Origin: Hymenobacter piscis
GTDB lineage: Bacteria; Bacteroidota; Bacteroidia; Cytophagales; Hymenobacteraceae
DNA: 64,000 nt
Direction: 5' to 3'
Assembly: GCF_018760735.1 (NCBI RefSeq)
Contig: NZ_JAHHZN010000010.1
Coordinates: 62,001-126,000 of the forward strand
Numbering within the stretch: position 1 is the first letter of the stretch; each line of letters begins with the position of its first letter. Of this stretch, positions 26,401 through 35,541 are shown one piece after another. The notes under the pieces are model-generated. The model saw only the letters and a list, made by a program, of their open reading frames with translations, did not search any database and was not told where the DNA came from. Position numbers and translations under genes: made by a program.

Positions 26401-28308
26401 TTAGGCTACCATCCACTTCTTCCACCACCACTGAAATACAATCAGGGCCCAGATGCGGGCGTGCACGTCGCCGGGGCTGCTGCTGAAGAGCTGTTTCTTC
26501 AGGGCGCGGATGGCGTTCACGTCGAAAATGCCCTGGGCCTCAATGTAGGCGTCCGAGAGCAGGTCGTCCTCGATCAGGGGGCGCAGCTCGCCGCGGAACC
26601 ACTTGAGCAGGGGCACCTCGAAGCCGTGCTTGGGGCGCTTATAGAGCTCCTCGGGCAGCATGGGCCGGAAGGCGTCCTGCACGATGCGCTTCTTCATCTT
26701 CGCGTCAATCTTGCTGCTCACGGGCAACGAGAAGGCGAAGCGTACCACGTTGGGGTCGAGGAAGGGCGGGCGCACCTCCAGGGAGTTGGCCATGCTCATC
26801 AGATCTACCTTGGCCAGCATGTCGTAGGGCAGCACCAGCTTGGTATCGGTGAGCAGCACTTCGTTCAGGTCGCCGCCCGCGTGCAGGTCGGCCAGCAGGT
26901 CGCGGCGGCGCTTATCGGCCAGCTTCCTGCCCACTTTGCGGCGCGCGGCGGGGCTGAGTAGGTTGCGCGCATCTTTCTCGGAGGCAAACGTGGCCCAGTC
27001 CCAGTAGCGGTCCTTGGGGCCGCTGAGCATGCCCCGGGAAAAGCGCTGGAACTGCCGGATTTTGTTGCCGAAGTAGGAGTTGCGCGACTTGGGCAGCACG
27101 TCCCAGAGCAGGTTCAGGCCCGTCACGGCTTCGGCCTTGAAGCCGCCCTGGCGCACCTGGAACTCGCCCATGTGCTTGTTGTAGCCCGCAAACAGCTCGT
27201 CGGCCCCGTCCCCGCTCAGGGCTACGGTGGCCTTTTCGCGGGTGCGCTTGCTGAGAATGTACACGGCCAGGGCCGAGGAATCGGCAAACGGCTCGTCGAG
27301 GTAGTTCAGGACGTCGAAGATGTGGTCGTAGAGGTCCTGGTTGCGGAGCGAGAAAACCGTGTGGTTGGTTTTGTAGCGGTCGGCCACCAGCTTGGCGTAC
27401 TTCGTCTCGTCGAAGAAGGGCTCGTCGGCAAAACCGATGCTGAACGTGTTCAGGTGCTGGGTGTGGCGCGTGGCCAGGGCCACGATAACGCTGGAGTCGA
27501 TGCCCCCGCTCAGGAAGGCGCCCACGGGCACGTCGGCCACGAGGCGGCGGGCGGTGGCTTCATCCAGCACCTCCACCAGCTTGGCCTGCTGCTGCTCGTA
27601 GGTGAGCTTGTTTTTGTTGGCCTTCTTGGCGTCGTAGGGAATCTTGTACCACTGCTTGCGCACGACTTTCTGGCCCTTCACGTAGAGGTAGTGGCCGGGC
27701 AGCACCTTCTTCACGCCCTTGAAAATGGTGGCCGGACCGGGAATGTAGTTGAGCTGCAGGTAGTGGCTCAGCGACACGTAATCGAGCTTGCGCGGAATGC
27801 CCAGGGCCAGCAGCGACTTCATCTCGGAGCCGAACAGCAGCTTGTCCTCGTCGCGGTACACGAGCAGGGGCTTCTCCCCCATCCGGTCGCGGGCCAGGAA
27901 CAGGGAATCCTCCTCCTTGTCGTAGATGGCGAAGTCGAAGAAGCCGTTAAGCTTCTTGAGGAAGGTGCGCCCCTCGGCCATGTACAGGTGCAGAACCACC
28001 TCCGTATCGGTCTGGGAATGAAACTTGTGTCCCTTGGCCACCAGCTTCTGGCGCAGCTCCTTGAAGTTGAAGATTTCCCCGTTGAAGACGATGGTGTAGC
28101 GGCCCGACTCGTCGGTCATGGGCTGGTTGCCGTCGGCCGAGAGGTCAAGAATGGCCAGGCGCCGGAAGCCCAGGCCGCACCGGTCGAACATAAAATGCCC
28201 CTGGGAATCAGGACCGCGGCTTTCAATGGCGTCGGTTGAGGCACGTAGCGAAGCCAGCGAGTTGCGGCCTGCATCGGTAAAAGCGAATACTCCGGAAATT
28301 CCACACAT
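26401..28308 (-). CDS. asnB: Asparagine synthase (glutamine-hydrolysing), AsnB type
   Basis: A 635-aa protein. The N-terminal Ntn glutaminase domain starts MCGISGVFAF, with Cys2 as nucleophile after Met removal; NGEIFNF and DTEVVLHLY follow. The synthetase domain has VGAFLSGGIDSSVIVALA (PP-loop) and LSGDGADELFAGYN. I start at 28308 because Cys must follow Met1, although the frame extends 23 codons further. A perfect TACTTTTG box at 28317-28324 is only 8 bp before the ATG, so the mRNA would be nearly leaderless. In polysaccharide loci, AsnB relatives can amidate sugar acids. Housekeeping asparagine synthesis is equally possible. Confidence 0.93.
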   Translation of the reverse strand: MCGISGVFAFTDAGRNSLASLRASTDAIESRGPDSQGHFMFDRCGLGFRRLAILDLSADGNQPMTDESGRYTIVFNGEIFNFKELRQKLVAKGHKFHSQTDTEVVLHLYMAEGRTFLKKLNGFFDFAIYDKEEDSLFLARDRMGEKPLLVYRDEDKLLFGSEMKSLLALGIPRKLDYVSLSHYLQLNYIPGPATIFKGVKKVLPGHYLYVKGQKVVRKQWYKIPYDAKKANKNKLTYEQQQAKLVEVLDEATARRLVADVPVGAFLSGGIDSSVIVALATRHTQHLNTFSIGFADEPFFDETKYAKLVADRYKTNHTVFSLRNQDLYDHIFDVLNYLDEPFADSSALAVYILSKRTREKATVALSGDGADELFAGYNKHMGEFQVRQGGFKAEAVTGLNLLWDVLPKSRNSYFGNKIRQFQRFSRGMLSGPKDRYWDWATFASEKDARNLLSPAARRKVGRKLADKRRRDLLADLHAGGDLNEVLLTDTKLVLPYDMLAKVDLMSMANSLEVRPPFLDPNVVRFAFSLPVSSKIDAKMKKRIVQDAFRPMLPEELYKRPKHGFEVPLLKWFRGELRPLIEDDLLSDAYIEAQGIFDVNAIRALKKQLFSSSPGDVHARIWALIVFQWWWKKWMVA

Positions 28309-28316
28309 AAGGCGGG

Positions 28317-28324
28317 CAAAAGTA
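28317..28324 (-). promoter_or_regulatory. -7 box TACTTTTG for asnB
   Basis: Perfect TAnnTTTG match ending 8 bp before ATG 28308. It excludes the 23-codon extension and predicts a nearly leaderless mRNA. Confidence 0.65.
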
Positions 28325-28452
28325 CGAACTATCAGGACTTGGGTTGCTAAAAAACTACAATCCACCCTCGCAACCAAACCCGGCCTGCGCTAGTACAAAC
28401 CTCACTGATTCCGCTTCCCTCCCATCTCACCATCCTCCACACATACATTACG

Positions 28453-28920
28453 ATGAGCCTCCAACAAGATTTCGAAGCCGCCGCCGCCCGCGTTGACAAC
28501 CTACCCGGCGAACTGGCTGCCGCCCACATGACCGAACTGTACGGCCTTTATAAGCAGGCGACCGAGGGCGACCACGATGCCAAAGGTGAACAAGTGGGCG
28601 ACGATACGCCCGACAACCCCAACGGCCCCGAGGGCCTCTCCCAGGGCCAGTGGGACGCCTGGAGCAAGCTCAAAGGCACGAGCGAAGACGAGGCCAAGCG
28701 CCAGTACATCGCCAAAGCCAATGAGGTAGCAGGCCAGGTTTCATCCGAAGCAACCCCGGCTGCCACCACTGAGCCGCTCGGGGCGCCCGGCACCGCCCAG
28801 GCCAGCTCCGCCGCCCAGGCCCGGCACGAGGCCGGTAAAAGCAGCGCCGGTGGCCTGCAGGGCGACCTGAACGACGGCACGCCCTACGGCGGCGAAGACG
28901 AGCTCAAGAACCAGCAATAA
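28453..28920 (+). CDS. Acyl-CoA-binding protein with disordered tail
   Basis: A 155-aa protein. Residues 1-95 match the four-helix ACBP fold: LYGLYKQATEGD, with the Tyr and Lys that contact CoA and the acyl chain, and QWDAWSKLKGTSEDEAKRQYI near the end of the domain. The remaining ~60 residues are rich in Ala, Gly, Ser and Thr and look unstructured. ACBPs bind long-chain acyl-CoA in the cytosol; they are common in eukaryotes and scattered in bacteria. A short insertion (about residues 45-60) distinguishes it from eukaryotic ACBP. The stop codon directly abuts a 44-bp inverted-repeat arm and terminator. Confidence 0.85.
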   Translation: MSLQQDFEAAAARVDNLPGELAAAHMTELYGLYKQATEGDHDAKGEQVGDDTPDNPNGPEGLSQGQWDAWSKLKGTSEDEAKRQYIAKANEVAGQVSSEATPAATTEPLGAPGTAQASSAAQARHEAGKSSAGGLQGDLNDGTPYGGEDELKNQQ

Positions 28921-29079
28921 ATCACTGATTGACGCTGATTAAGCGTGATTTCGCTGATTTTTTCAGCAGGCATAAAAAGAAGAGGGCCGTTCCTGTTAGG
29001 AACGGCCCTCTTCTTTTATACTATCCTTATCAATCCTTCAGAACAAAGAAAAAATCAGCGAAATCACGATTAATCAGCG

Positions 29080-29091
<12 letters not shown>
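28921..29091. repeat. 44-bp inverted repeat framing the ACBP/glcD terminator
   Basis: Arms 28921-28964 and 29048-29091 match at 43 of 44 positions (start ATCACTGATTGACGCTGATT). The ACBP stop abuts the left arm; the glcD stop lies in the right arm. Confidence 0.9.
28975..29017. terminator. Bidirectional terminator between ACBP and glcD
   Basis: A perfect 19-bp stem (28975-28993 with 28999-29017, loop 5) with A/T-rich ends works for both convergent genes. It sits at the centre of the 44-bp inverted repeat 28921-29091. Confidence 0.9.
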
Positions 29092-30498
<1,407 letters not shown>

Positions 30499-30528
30499 GC
30501 AGAAGATGAGTAAAACGACAGCGTCGCG

Positions 30529-30536
30529 TATCTTTG
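30529..30536 (+). promoter_or_regulatory. -7 box TATCTTTG for the NlpC/P60 lipoprotein
   Basis: Perfect TAnnTTTG match 5 bp before ATG 30542, in the 43-bp gap between divergent start codons. It predicts transcription starting at or next to the A of ATG. Confidence 0.65.
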
Positions 30537-30541
30537 CCCCG

Positions 30542-31222
30542 ATGCGGGAACACGTTACGAAGGTACGGCATTCGGGGCACTGGCCACGGCCCCTGACCCA
30601 GGTTTTAGGACTGCTGCTGCTCGGCTGGCTCACGGCCTGCGGGGCCGGCAAGGTGAACTACCACAACGGCAAGTACCACTCGGCCCGGGATATGGCGCGC
30701 ATTAAAGCCGAAGCGCGCCGGCGCGGCCCCAGCCGCCCCACCGCCAAATCGAAGGTAAAAACGTCCACGGCGGCCGGTAAAACCAAGACCATTGCCCGCC
30801 GCCCCGCCGGCCGGCCCGTGCCCGCCAGCGTGTCGGGCAAGGTGGCCTCGGTGATTGAAACGGCCCGCTCCTACCAGGGCACGCCCTACAAGTTCGGCGG
30901 CACCAGCCGCCTGGGCATGGACTGCTCGGGACTGCTCTACGAGTCGTTTGCGGCCATTGCGGTAGAAATTCCGCGCTCCAGCAACGAGCAGGCCGCCTGG
31001 GGGGCGCCCGTTCGCCCCCAGGATCTGCAACCCGGCGATTTGGTATTTTTCGGGGCCTCCCCTGGCAGCAGCACCATTACCCACGTGGGCATGGTCACGG
31101 AGGCCTCCCCCGAGAGTGTGCAGTTCATTCACTCTTCCAGCTCCTTAGGCGTTATCGAAAACGCCCTGGAGTCAGATTACTACCTGAGCCGATTCATTAA
31201 AGCCGTACGGCCCAGATTGTGA
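30542..31222 (+). CDS. NlpC/P60 peptidoglycan endopeptidase, lipoprotein
   Basis: A 226-aa protein. A signal peptide with lipobox LTAC (Cys33) is followed by a basic linker (45-100) and an NlpC/P60 domain. The catalytic Cys128 is in GMDCSG, His181 in ITHVGM, and the third polar residue is His197 in FIHSS. It probably cleaves peptide stems in the periplasm, anchored to a membrane. I start at 30542, not 30497: a perfect TATCTTTG box at 30529-30536 ends 5 bp before this ATG, which predicts a leaderless mRNA. It is divergent from glcD. Confidence 0.9.
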   Translation: MREHVTKVRHSGHWPRPLTQVLGLLLLGWLTACGAGKVNYHNGKYHSARDMARIKAEARRRGPSRPTAKSKVKTSTAAGKTKTIARRPAGRPVPASVSGKVASVIETARSYQGTPYKFGGTSRLGMDCSGLLYESFAAIAVEIPRSSNEQAAWGAPVRPQDLQPGDLVFFGASPGSSTITHVGMVTEASPESVQFIHSSSSLGVIENALESDYYLSRFIKAVRPRL

Positions 31223-31309
31223 ATTTCCGCCTTACATTTGCGGCGGGAAACGCCCTAGCTCCCCTGGCAATGTTAATACTACGGTAACGTAGGCCGCAAA
31301 CCAGATGAG

Positions 31310-31317
31310 TACTTTTG
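31310..31317 (+). promoter_or_regulatory. -7 box TACTTTTG for the first TonB receptor
   Basis: Perfect TAnnTTTG match, 53 bp before ATG 31371. Box, leader and start are repeated at 35137-35144 with one base change in the leader. A C-rich tract instead of a Shine-Dalgarno precedes the ATG. Confidence 0.75.
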
Positions 31318-31711
31318 CGGCGCTTTTCTGCCTTTCAAAAAAGCTCCTTTTTTCACCAATCCCCCCCTTTATGAAACGTCATCTTTACGCTTCAATGGCG
31401 CTGGTTCCTATGGCACTCGCGTCGGCGCACGTAAGCTGGGCCCAGGTAACTACTTCGGCCATGAGTGGCATCGTGACCGACAAGACCGGTGAAGGTCTGC
31501 CCGGAGCCACGGTCATTGCGGTGCACACGCCCACCAACACGCAGTACGTGGCGCCCACTAACTCGGAGGGGCGTTTCAACATTCAGGGCATGCGCGTGGG
31601 CGGGCCTTACACCGTGCGCATCACGTTTGTGGGCTACAAAGAGGCAGTGCGGGAAAACATCTTCCTCACCCTGGGCCAGAACCAGCGCCTCGACATCAAC
31701 CTCAGTGAAAC
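31310..31711. repeat. Shared promoter/N-terminal module, copy 1
   Basis: Matches 35137-35541 almost perfectly. I see one base change in the leader and a short divergent patch with a 3-bp length difference at the signal-peptide cleavage region (around 31447-31458). Confidence 0.9.
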
Positions 31712-34535
31712 CGAGCAGGTACTGGCCGGTGTAACCGTTACCGGTGAGCAAGACCGCAATATCAACGCTGGCCGGACCGGGGCCGCTACCACGGTATCGC
31801 GCGAGCAGATCCAGCGTCTGCCTACGCTGAGCCGCAACATTTCGGACTTCACCCGTCTTTCGCCTCAGGCCAACGGTGGTGGTAGCTCCTCGATCGGTGG
31901 TGCCAACAACCGCTACAATAACATCACGATTGATGGTGCGGTAAACAACGATGTGTTCGGCCTCTCCGGTTCGGGCACGCCAGGCGGTCAGACGGGTACT
32001 GCCCCTGTCTCGCTTGACGCTATCCAGGAAATCCAGGTAGTGGTAGCGCCCTACGACGTAACGCTGGGTAACTTTACGGGTGGCGGCGTAAATGCCGTAA
32101 CCCGCTCAGGTACCAACGACCTGTCGGCCTCCGTGTATGCCTTCGGCCGCAACGAACGGCTTGTGGGCAAGAGCGTGACCGAACCCCGGGTCAAAGCCAC
32201 CGAATTCTACCGTTACCAAACCGGTGCCCGGGTAGGTGGTGCCGTGGTAAAGGATAAAATATTCTACTTCGTAAACGCTGAAATCGACCGTCGCAGCTCT
32301 CCGCTGGGCTTCGACCTTGGTACCGGTGCTTCACAGCTTGATCCGGACGTGGCCAAAACCATTGCCGACCGTGCGCTGGAAAAGTATAACTACAATGTAG
32401 GCGACTACGGCAGCGAGAACCTGCGCACCGAGAGCACCCGGATTTTTGGTCGTCTCGACTTCAACCTGAACCCGAACAACCAGCTCACCATCCGCCACAA
32501 CTACATCGACGCTTTCGATGATGCTATTGGCCGCTCCAATACGTCGTTGCAGTATAGTAGCAATTCCTACCGCATCAGCAGCAAAACAAATAGCTCGGTA
32601 CTGGAACTCAACAGCCGCCTGGGCAAAACCTCCAACAAGCTGCTGCTGAGCTACCAGCGTATTCGCGACACGCGCGATGTGCCCGGCCGGTTGTTCCCCA
32701 CCTTCGAAATCAACGAAGCCGGTAACCGCTATACCTTTGGCACCCAGCGCAGCTCGGGCTTCAACTCCCTCGATCAGGACATTTTCGAGTTTACGGATAA
32801 CGTTACCCGCGCCTTTGGCAAACACACTTTCACGCTGGGTACGCACAACGAGATATTCTCCTTCCGCAACCTGTTCATCAACAACGGGGTTGGCTATTAC
32901 CAGTTCAATACGCTACAGGACTTCCTGGATGAGAAGCCCAACCGTCTGCAGGCGGCCTACGCTACGGCTGACGGCGGTGAATCCAAGTTCAGTGCCATGC
33001 AGTTTGGCGCCTATATTCAGGATGAATTCTCGCCTGCTGAAAACCTGCGTCTGACTGCCGGTTTGCGTGTGGATGCGCCTTTCTTCTTCGACAAGCCTGG
33101 TTTCCGGGAGGATGTGACTACTACCTTTGGCTCCAGCATCGCTACCAACAACGTTCCCCAGGGGCAACTGCTGTTTGCTCCGCGTCTGGGCTTTAACTGG
33201 GACGTAAACAACGACGCCCAGGTTCAGCTCCGCGGCGGTACGGGTATCTTCAGCGGCCGGGTACCGTTCGTATTCATCTCCAACGGTTTTACCAACAGCG
33301 GTCTGATTCAGGGCGCAGTAGACGCCCGCGCCTCTGCTACCCGTCCGGTGCCCGTGGTAACCGACCCGGCTCAGATTCCGGTTGTATTCACTACGGCTCC
33401 GTTCGAGCCCGTGGCTACTACGGAAATCAACGTAACGGACAAAAACTTCAAACTGCCCCAGGTGTGGCGCACTAACTTGGCCGTTGATTTCCGGCTGCCC
33501 GGTGATGTGATTGCCACCGTGGAGGGGATTTACTCAAAGACGCTCAACGATATTTTTTATCGGAACATCAACTTGCCAGCGCCCACCGACCGCCTGGCTG
33601 GTCCTGACCAGCGTCCGTACTATCCCAATGCCCGCCGTATAAACACCGCTTATACCAACGTACTGCTGCTTGACAACACGAGCAAAGGCTACCGCTACAA
33701 CGTAACGGGCCAGCTCCAGAAGAACTTTGCCAGCGGCATCAACACGTCGGCCTCCTACACCTACGGGGTGTCGAAGGAAGTGAACAGTGGCGCCAGCAGC
33801 ACGGCCCTCTCAAACTGGCAGTTCAACCAAGTGCAGTTTGATCCTAATAACCCCGAACTGGGCTTCTCGCGCAACGACCAGCGTCACCGCGTGCTCCTGA
33901 CGGGCGGGTATACCTTCCGGTATGCCGGCGACATGCTCTCAACCAACATTTCAGTTATCTACGAAGGCCTAGCAGGTGCTCCTATTGCATACGTGTACGG
34001 CCAGGGTGGCCGCGACATCAACAACGACGGAGCCTTTGCCAACGATTTGATCTACATCCCGCGCGATGTTCGTAACCCCGCCGAAATTCAACTCGTGAAG
34101 AGTGGCGCATCCGATACGCGTAGCATCGAGGAAATCCAGAACCAACTGGATGCCTTTATCAACAACGACCCCTACCTGCGTAACAACCGCGGACAGTACG
34201 CTGAGCGTTTCGCCGGCCGTACGCCCTGGACCAACCAAGTTGATATTCGCATTGCCCAGGATGTTAACTTCCTGGCTGGCGGCAAGAAAAACACCTTCCA
34301 GATTACTTTCGACGTGCAGAACGTGGGTAATCTGATCAACAAGGACTGGGGCCGTCAGTACACGGTAGCCAACAATGCAGTGGAACTCCTGCGTGTCGAG
34401 TCAGCCGCCGCTGGTGCACAGCCGACCATCTCCTTCCCCGCTACGTTTGCTGCCAACGGCAACCGCGGCTACAGCGAGTCGTTCTTCGGTTCGCGCTGGC
34501 AGGGCCAGCTGGGCTTGCGTTACATCTTCAACTAG
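31371..34535 (+). CDS. TonB-dependent receptor, Oar-like (first of two)
   Basis: A 1054-aa outer-membrane protein. Signal peptide (about 1-25, ending SWAQ), a carboxypeptidase-regulatory-like beta-sandwich (about 28-115: SGIVTDKTGEGLPGATV), plug domain (about 120-235, with RSGTNDLSASVYAF) and a long beta-barrel ending in the aromatic GLRYIFN signature. It resembles Oar-type receptors. The start is 31371, after the promoter box at 31310-31317; an upstream in-frame ATG at 31305 lies in the promoter itself. The first ~113 codons, leader and promoter are nearly identical to those of 35198-38689; the rest has diverged. The ligand is unknown; no SusD partner is adjacent. Confidence 0.92.
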   Translation: MKRHLYASMALVPMALASAHVSWAQVTTSAMSGIVTDKTGEGLPGATVIAVHTPTNTQYVAPTNSEGRFNIQGMRVGGPYTVRITFVGYKEAVRENIFLTLGQNQRLDINLSETEQVLAGVTVTGEQDRNINAGRTGAATTVSREQIQRLPTLSRNISDFTRLSPQANGGGSSSIGGANNRYNNITIDGAVNNDVFGLSGSGTPGGQTGTAPVSLDAIQEIQVVVAPYDVTLGNFTGGGVNAVTRSGTNDLSASVYAFGRNERLVGKSVTEPRVKATEFYRYQTGARVGGAVVKDKIFYFVNAEIDRRSSPLGFDLGTGASQLDPDVAKTIADRALEKYNYNVGDYGSENLRTESTRIFGRLDFNLNPNNQLTIRHNYIDAFDDAIGRSNTSLQYSSNSYRISSKTNSSVLELNSRLGKTSNKLLLSYQRIRDTRDVPGRLFPTFEINEAGNRYTFGTQRSSGFNSLDQDIFEFTDNVTRAFGKHTFTLGTHNEIFSFRNLFINNGVGYYQFNTLQDFLDEKPNRLQAAYATADGGESKFSAMQFGAYIQDEFSPAENLRLTAGLRVDAPFFFDKPGFREDVTTTFGSSIATNNVPQGQLLFAPRLGFNWDVNNDAQVQLRGGTGIFSGRVPFVFISNGFTNSGLIQGAVDARASATRPVPVVTDPAQIPVVFTTAPFEPVATTEINVTDKNFKLPQVWRTNLAVDFRLPGDVIATVEGIYSKTLNDIFYRNINLPAPTDRLAGPDQRPYYPNARRINTAYTNVLLLDNTSKGYRYNVTGQLQKNFASGINTSASYTYGVSKEVNSGASSTALSNWQFNQVQFDPNNPELGFSRNDQRHRVLLTGGYTFRYAGDMLSTNISVIYEGLAGAPIAYVYGQGGRDINNDGAFANDLIYIPRDVRNPAEIQLVKSGASDTRSIEEIQNQLDAFINNDPYLRNNRGQYAERFAGRTPWTNQVDIRIAQDVNFLAGGKKNTFQITFDVQNVGNLINKDWGRQYTVANNAVELLRVESAAAGAQPTISFPATFAANGNRGYSESFFGSRWQGQLGLRYIFN

Positions 34536-34553
34536 ACGAACTCATGGTTCATT

Positions 34554-34590
34554 AAAAAGGGGCTGGCGATATCGCCAGCCCCTTTTTTTT
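34554..34590 (+). terminator. Terminator of the first TonB receptor
   Basis: A near-complete palindrome (stem about 15 bp centred at 34570/34571) followed by eight T, 18 bp after the stop. Confidence 0.9.
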
Positions 34591-35136
34591 AGCCTAGTCG
34601 CTTCCAGCCAACACTACATGACCACTCAAGGAGCAACAGGCTACCGGCGTCTCACTCCGCCACTCCTGGCACTACCTTAGAGCGTATTCCCGCTTTAACA
34701 GTCGAGTTGGGCTCCCAGCCGCTTCTTGTACTGCGGCTGGGAGCCTACGCGCAGAGCTTGCAGATGGCATTCCGTTGCAGTGGCTTCAACCCAGTACCTT
34801 ATAACGCATTGGAGCTGCCACGAAACCTATGGTAATTCTCTTATTCGCAGTCCATCCTGCAGACGAACCACGACGGGCCCATAGCCCTAGCCGACGTTCG
34901 ACATACCTGGTGGCACTGCCCCTTGCCTGAGCAACGATATCTCATGAAAAACCCTATAAATCATCTGCTTACATATCAAAAACCCTTAACCGGTGACAAC
35001 AGCAATAGCACTGGCGATTTATCCACACAGTAAACTAACCGATAATTCACAGTCGCCGGACAACTAGAGTTTTTATATAAATAGTGCAAAACCATAGTAT
35101 TAATATTGCCATAACATAGATCGGCATACGGCATCC
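34591..35136. other. Intergenic region between the TonB receptors
   Basis: No gene is seen in about 550 bp. A 13-bp perfect stem (34710-34722 with 34733-34745, GGCTCCCAGCCGC, loop 10) without a T run lies near its start. The stretch 34950-35110 is AT-rich and could hold regulator sites; no repeat motif stands out. Confidence 0.6.
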
Positions 35137-35144
35137 TACTTTTG
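35137..35144 (+). promoter_or_regulatory. -7 box TACTTTTG for the second TonB receptor
   Basis: Perfect TAnnTTTG match, same spacing to the ATG as in the first receptor. The sequence upstream of the box is unrelated between the two genes, so regulation above the box may differ. Confidence 0.75.
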
Positions 35145-35541
35145 CGGCGCTTTTCTGCCTTCCAAAAAAGCTCCTTTTTTCACCAATCCCCCCCTTTATG
35201 AAACGTCATCTTTACGCTTCAATGGCGCTGGTTCCTATGGCACTCGCGTCGGCGCACGTAAGCTGGGCCCAGGGCAATACCACCTCCGCCATGAGTGGCA
35301 TCGTGACCGACAAGACCGGTGAAGGTCTGCCCGGAGCCACGGTCATTGCGGTGCACACGCCCACCAACACGCAGTACGTGGCGCCCACTAACTCGGAGGG
35401 GCGTTTCAACATTCAGGGCATGCGCGTGGGCGGGCCTTACACCGTGCGCATCACGTTTGTGGGCTACAAAGAGGCAGTGCGGGAAAACATCTTCCTCACC
35501 CTGGGCCAGAACCAGCGCCTCGACATCAACCTCAGTGAAAC
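35137..35541. repeat. Shared promoter/N-terminal module, copy 2
   Basis: Partner of 31310-31711. Identity ends abruptly at the codon for Glu in LSET/LSETG, just before the TonB-box-like region. Confidence 0.9.

Noticed and set aside
24281..26961. Long open frames on the plus strand opposite ugd, the GT2 gene and asnB (446 and 447 codons)
   Set aside because: They lie exactly antisense to well-supported genes, have His/Gly/Val-rich low-complexity translations and no domain; typical GC-rich shadow frames.
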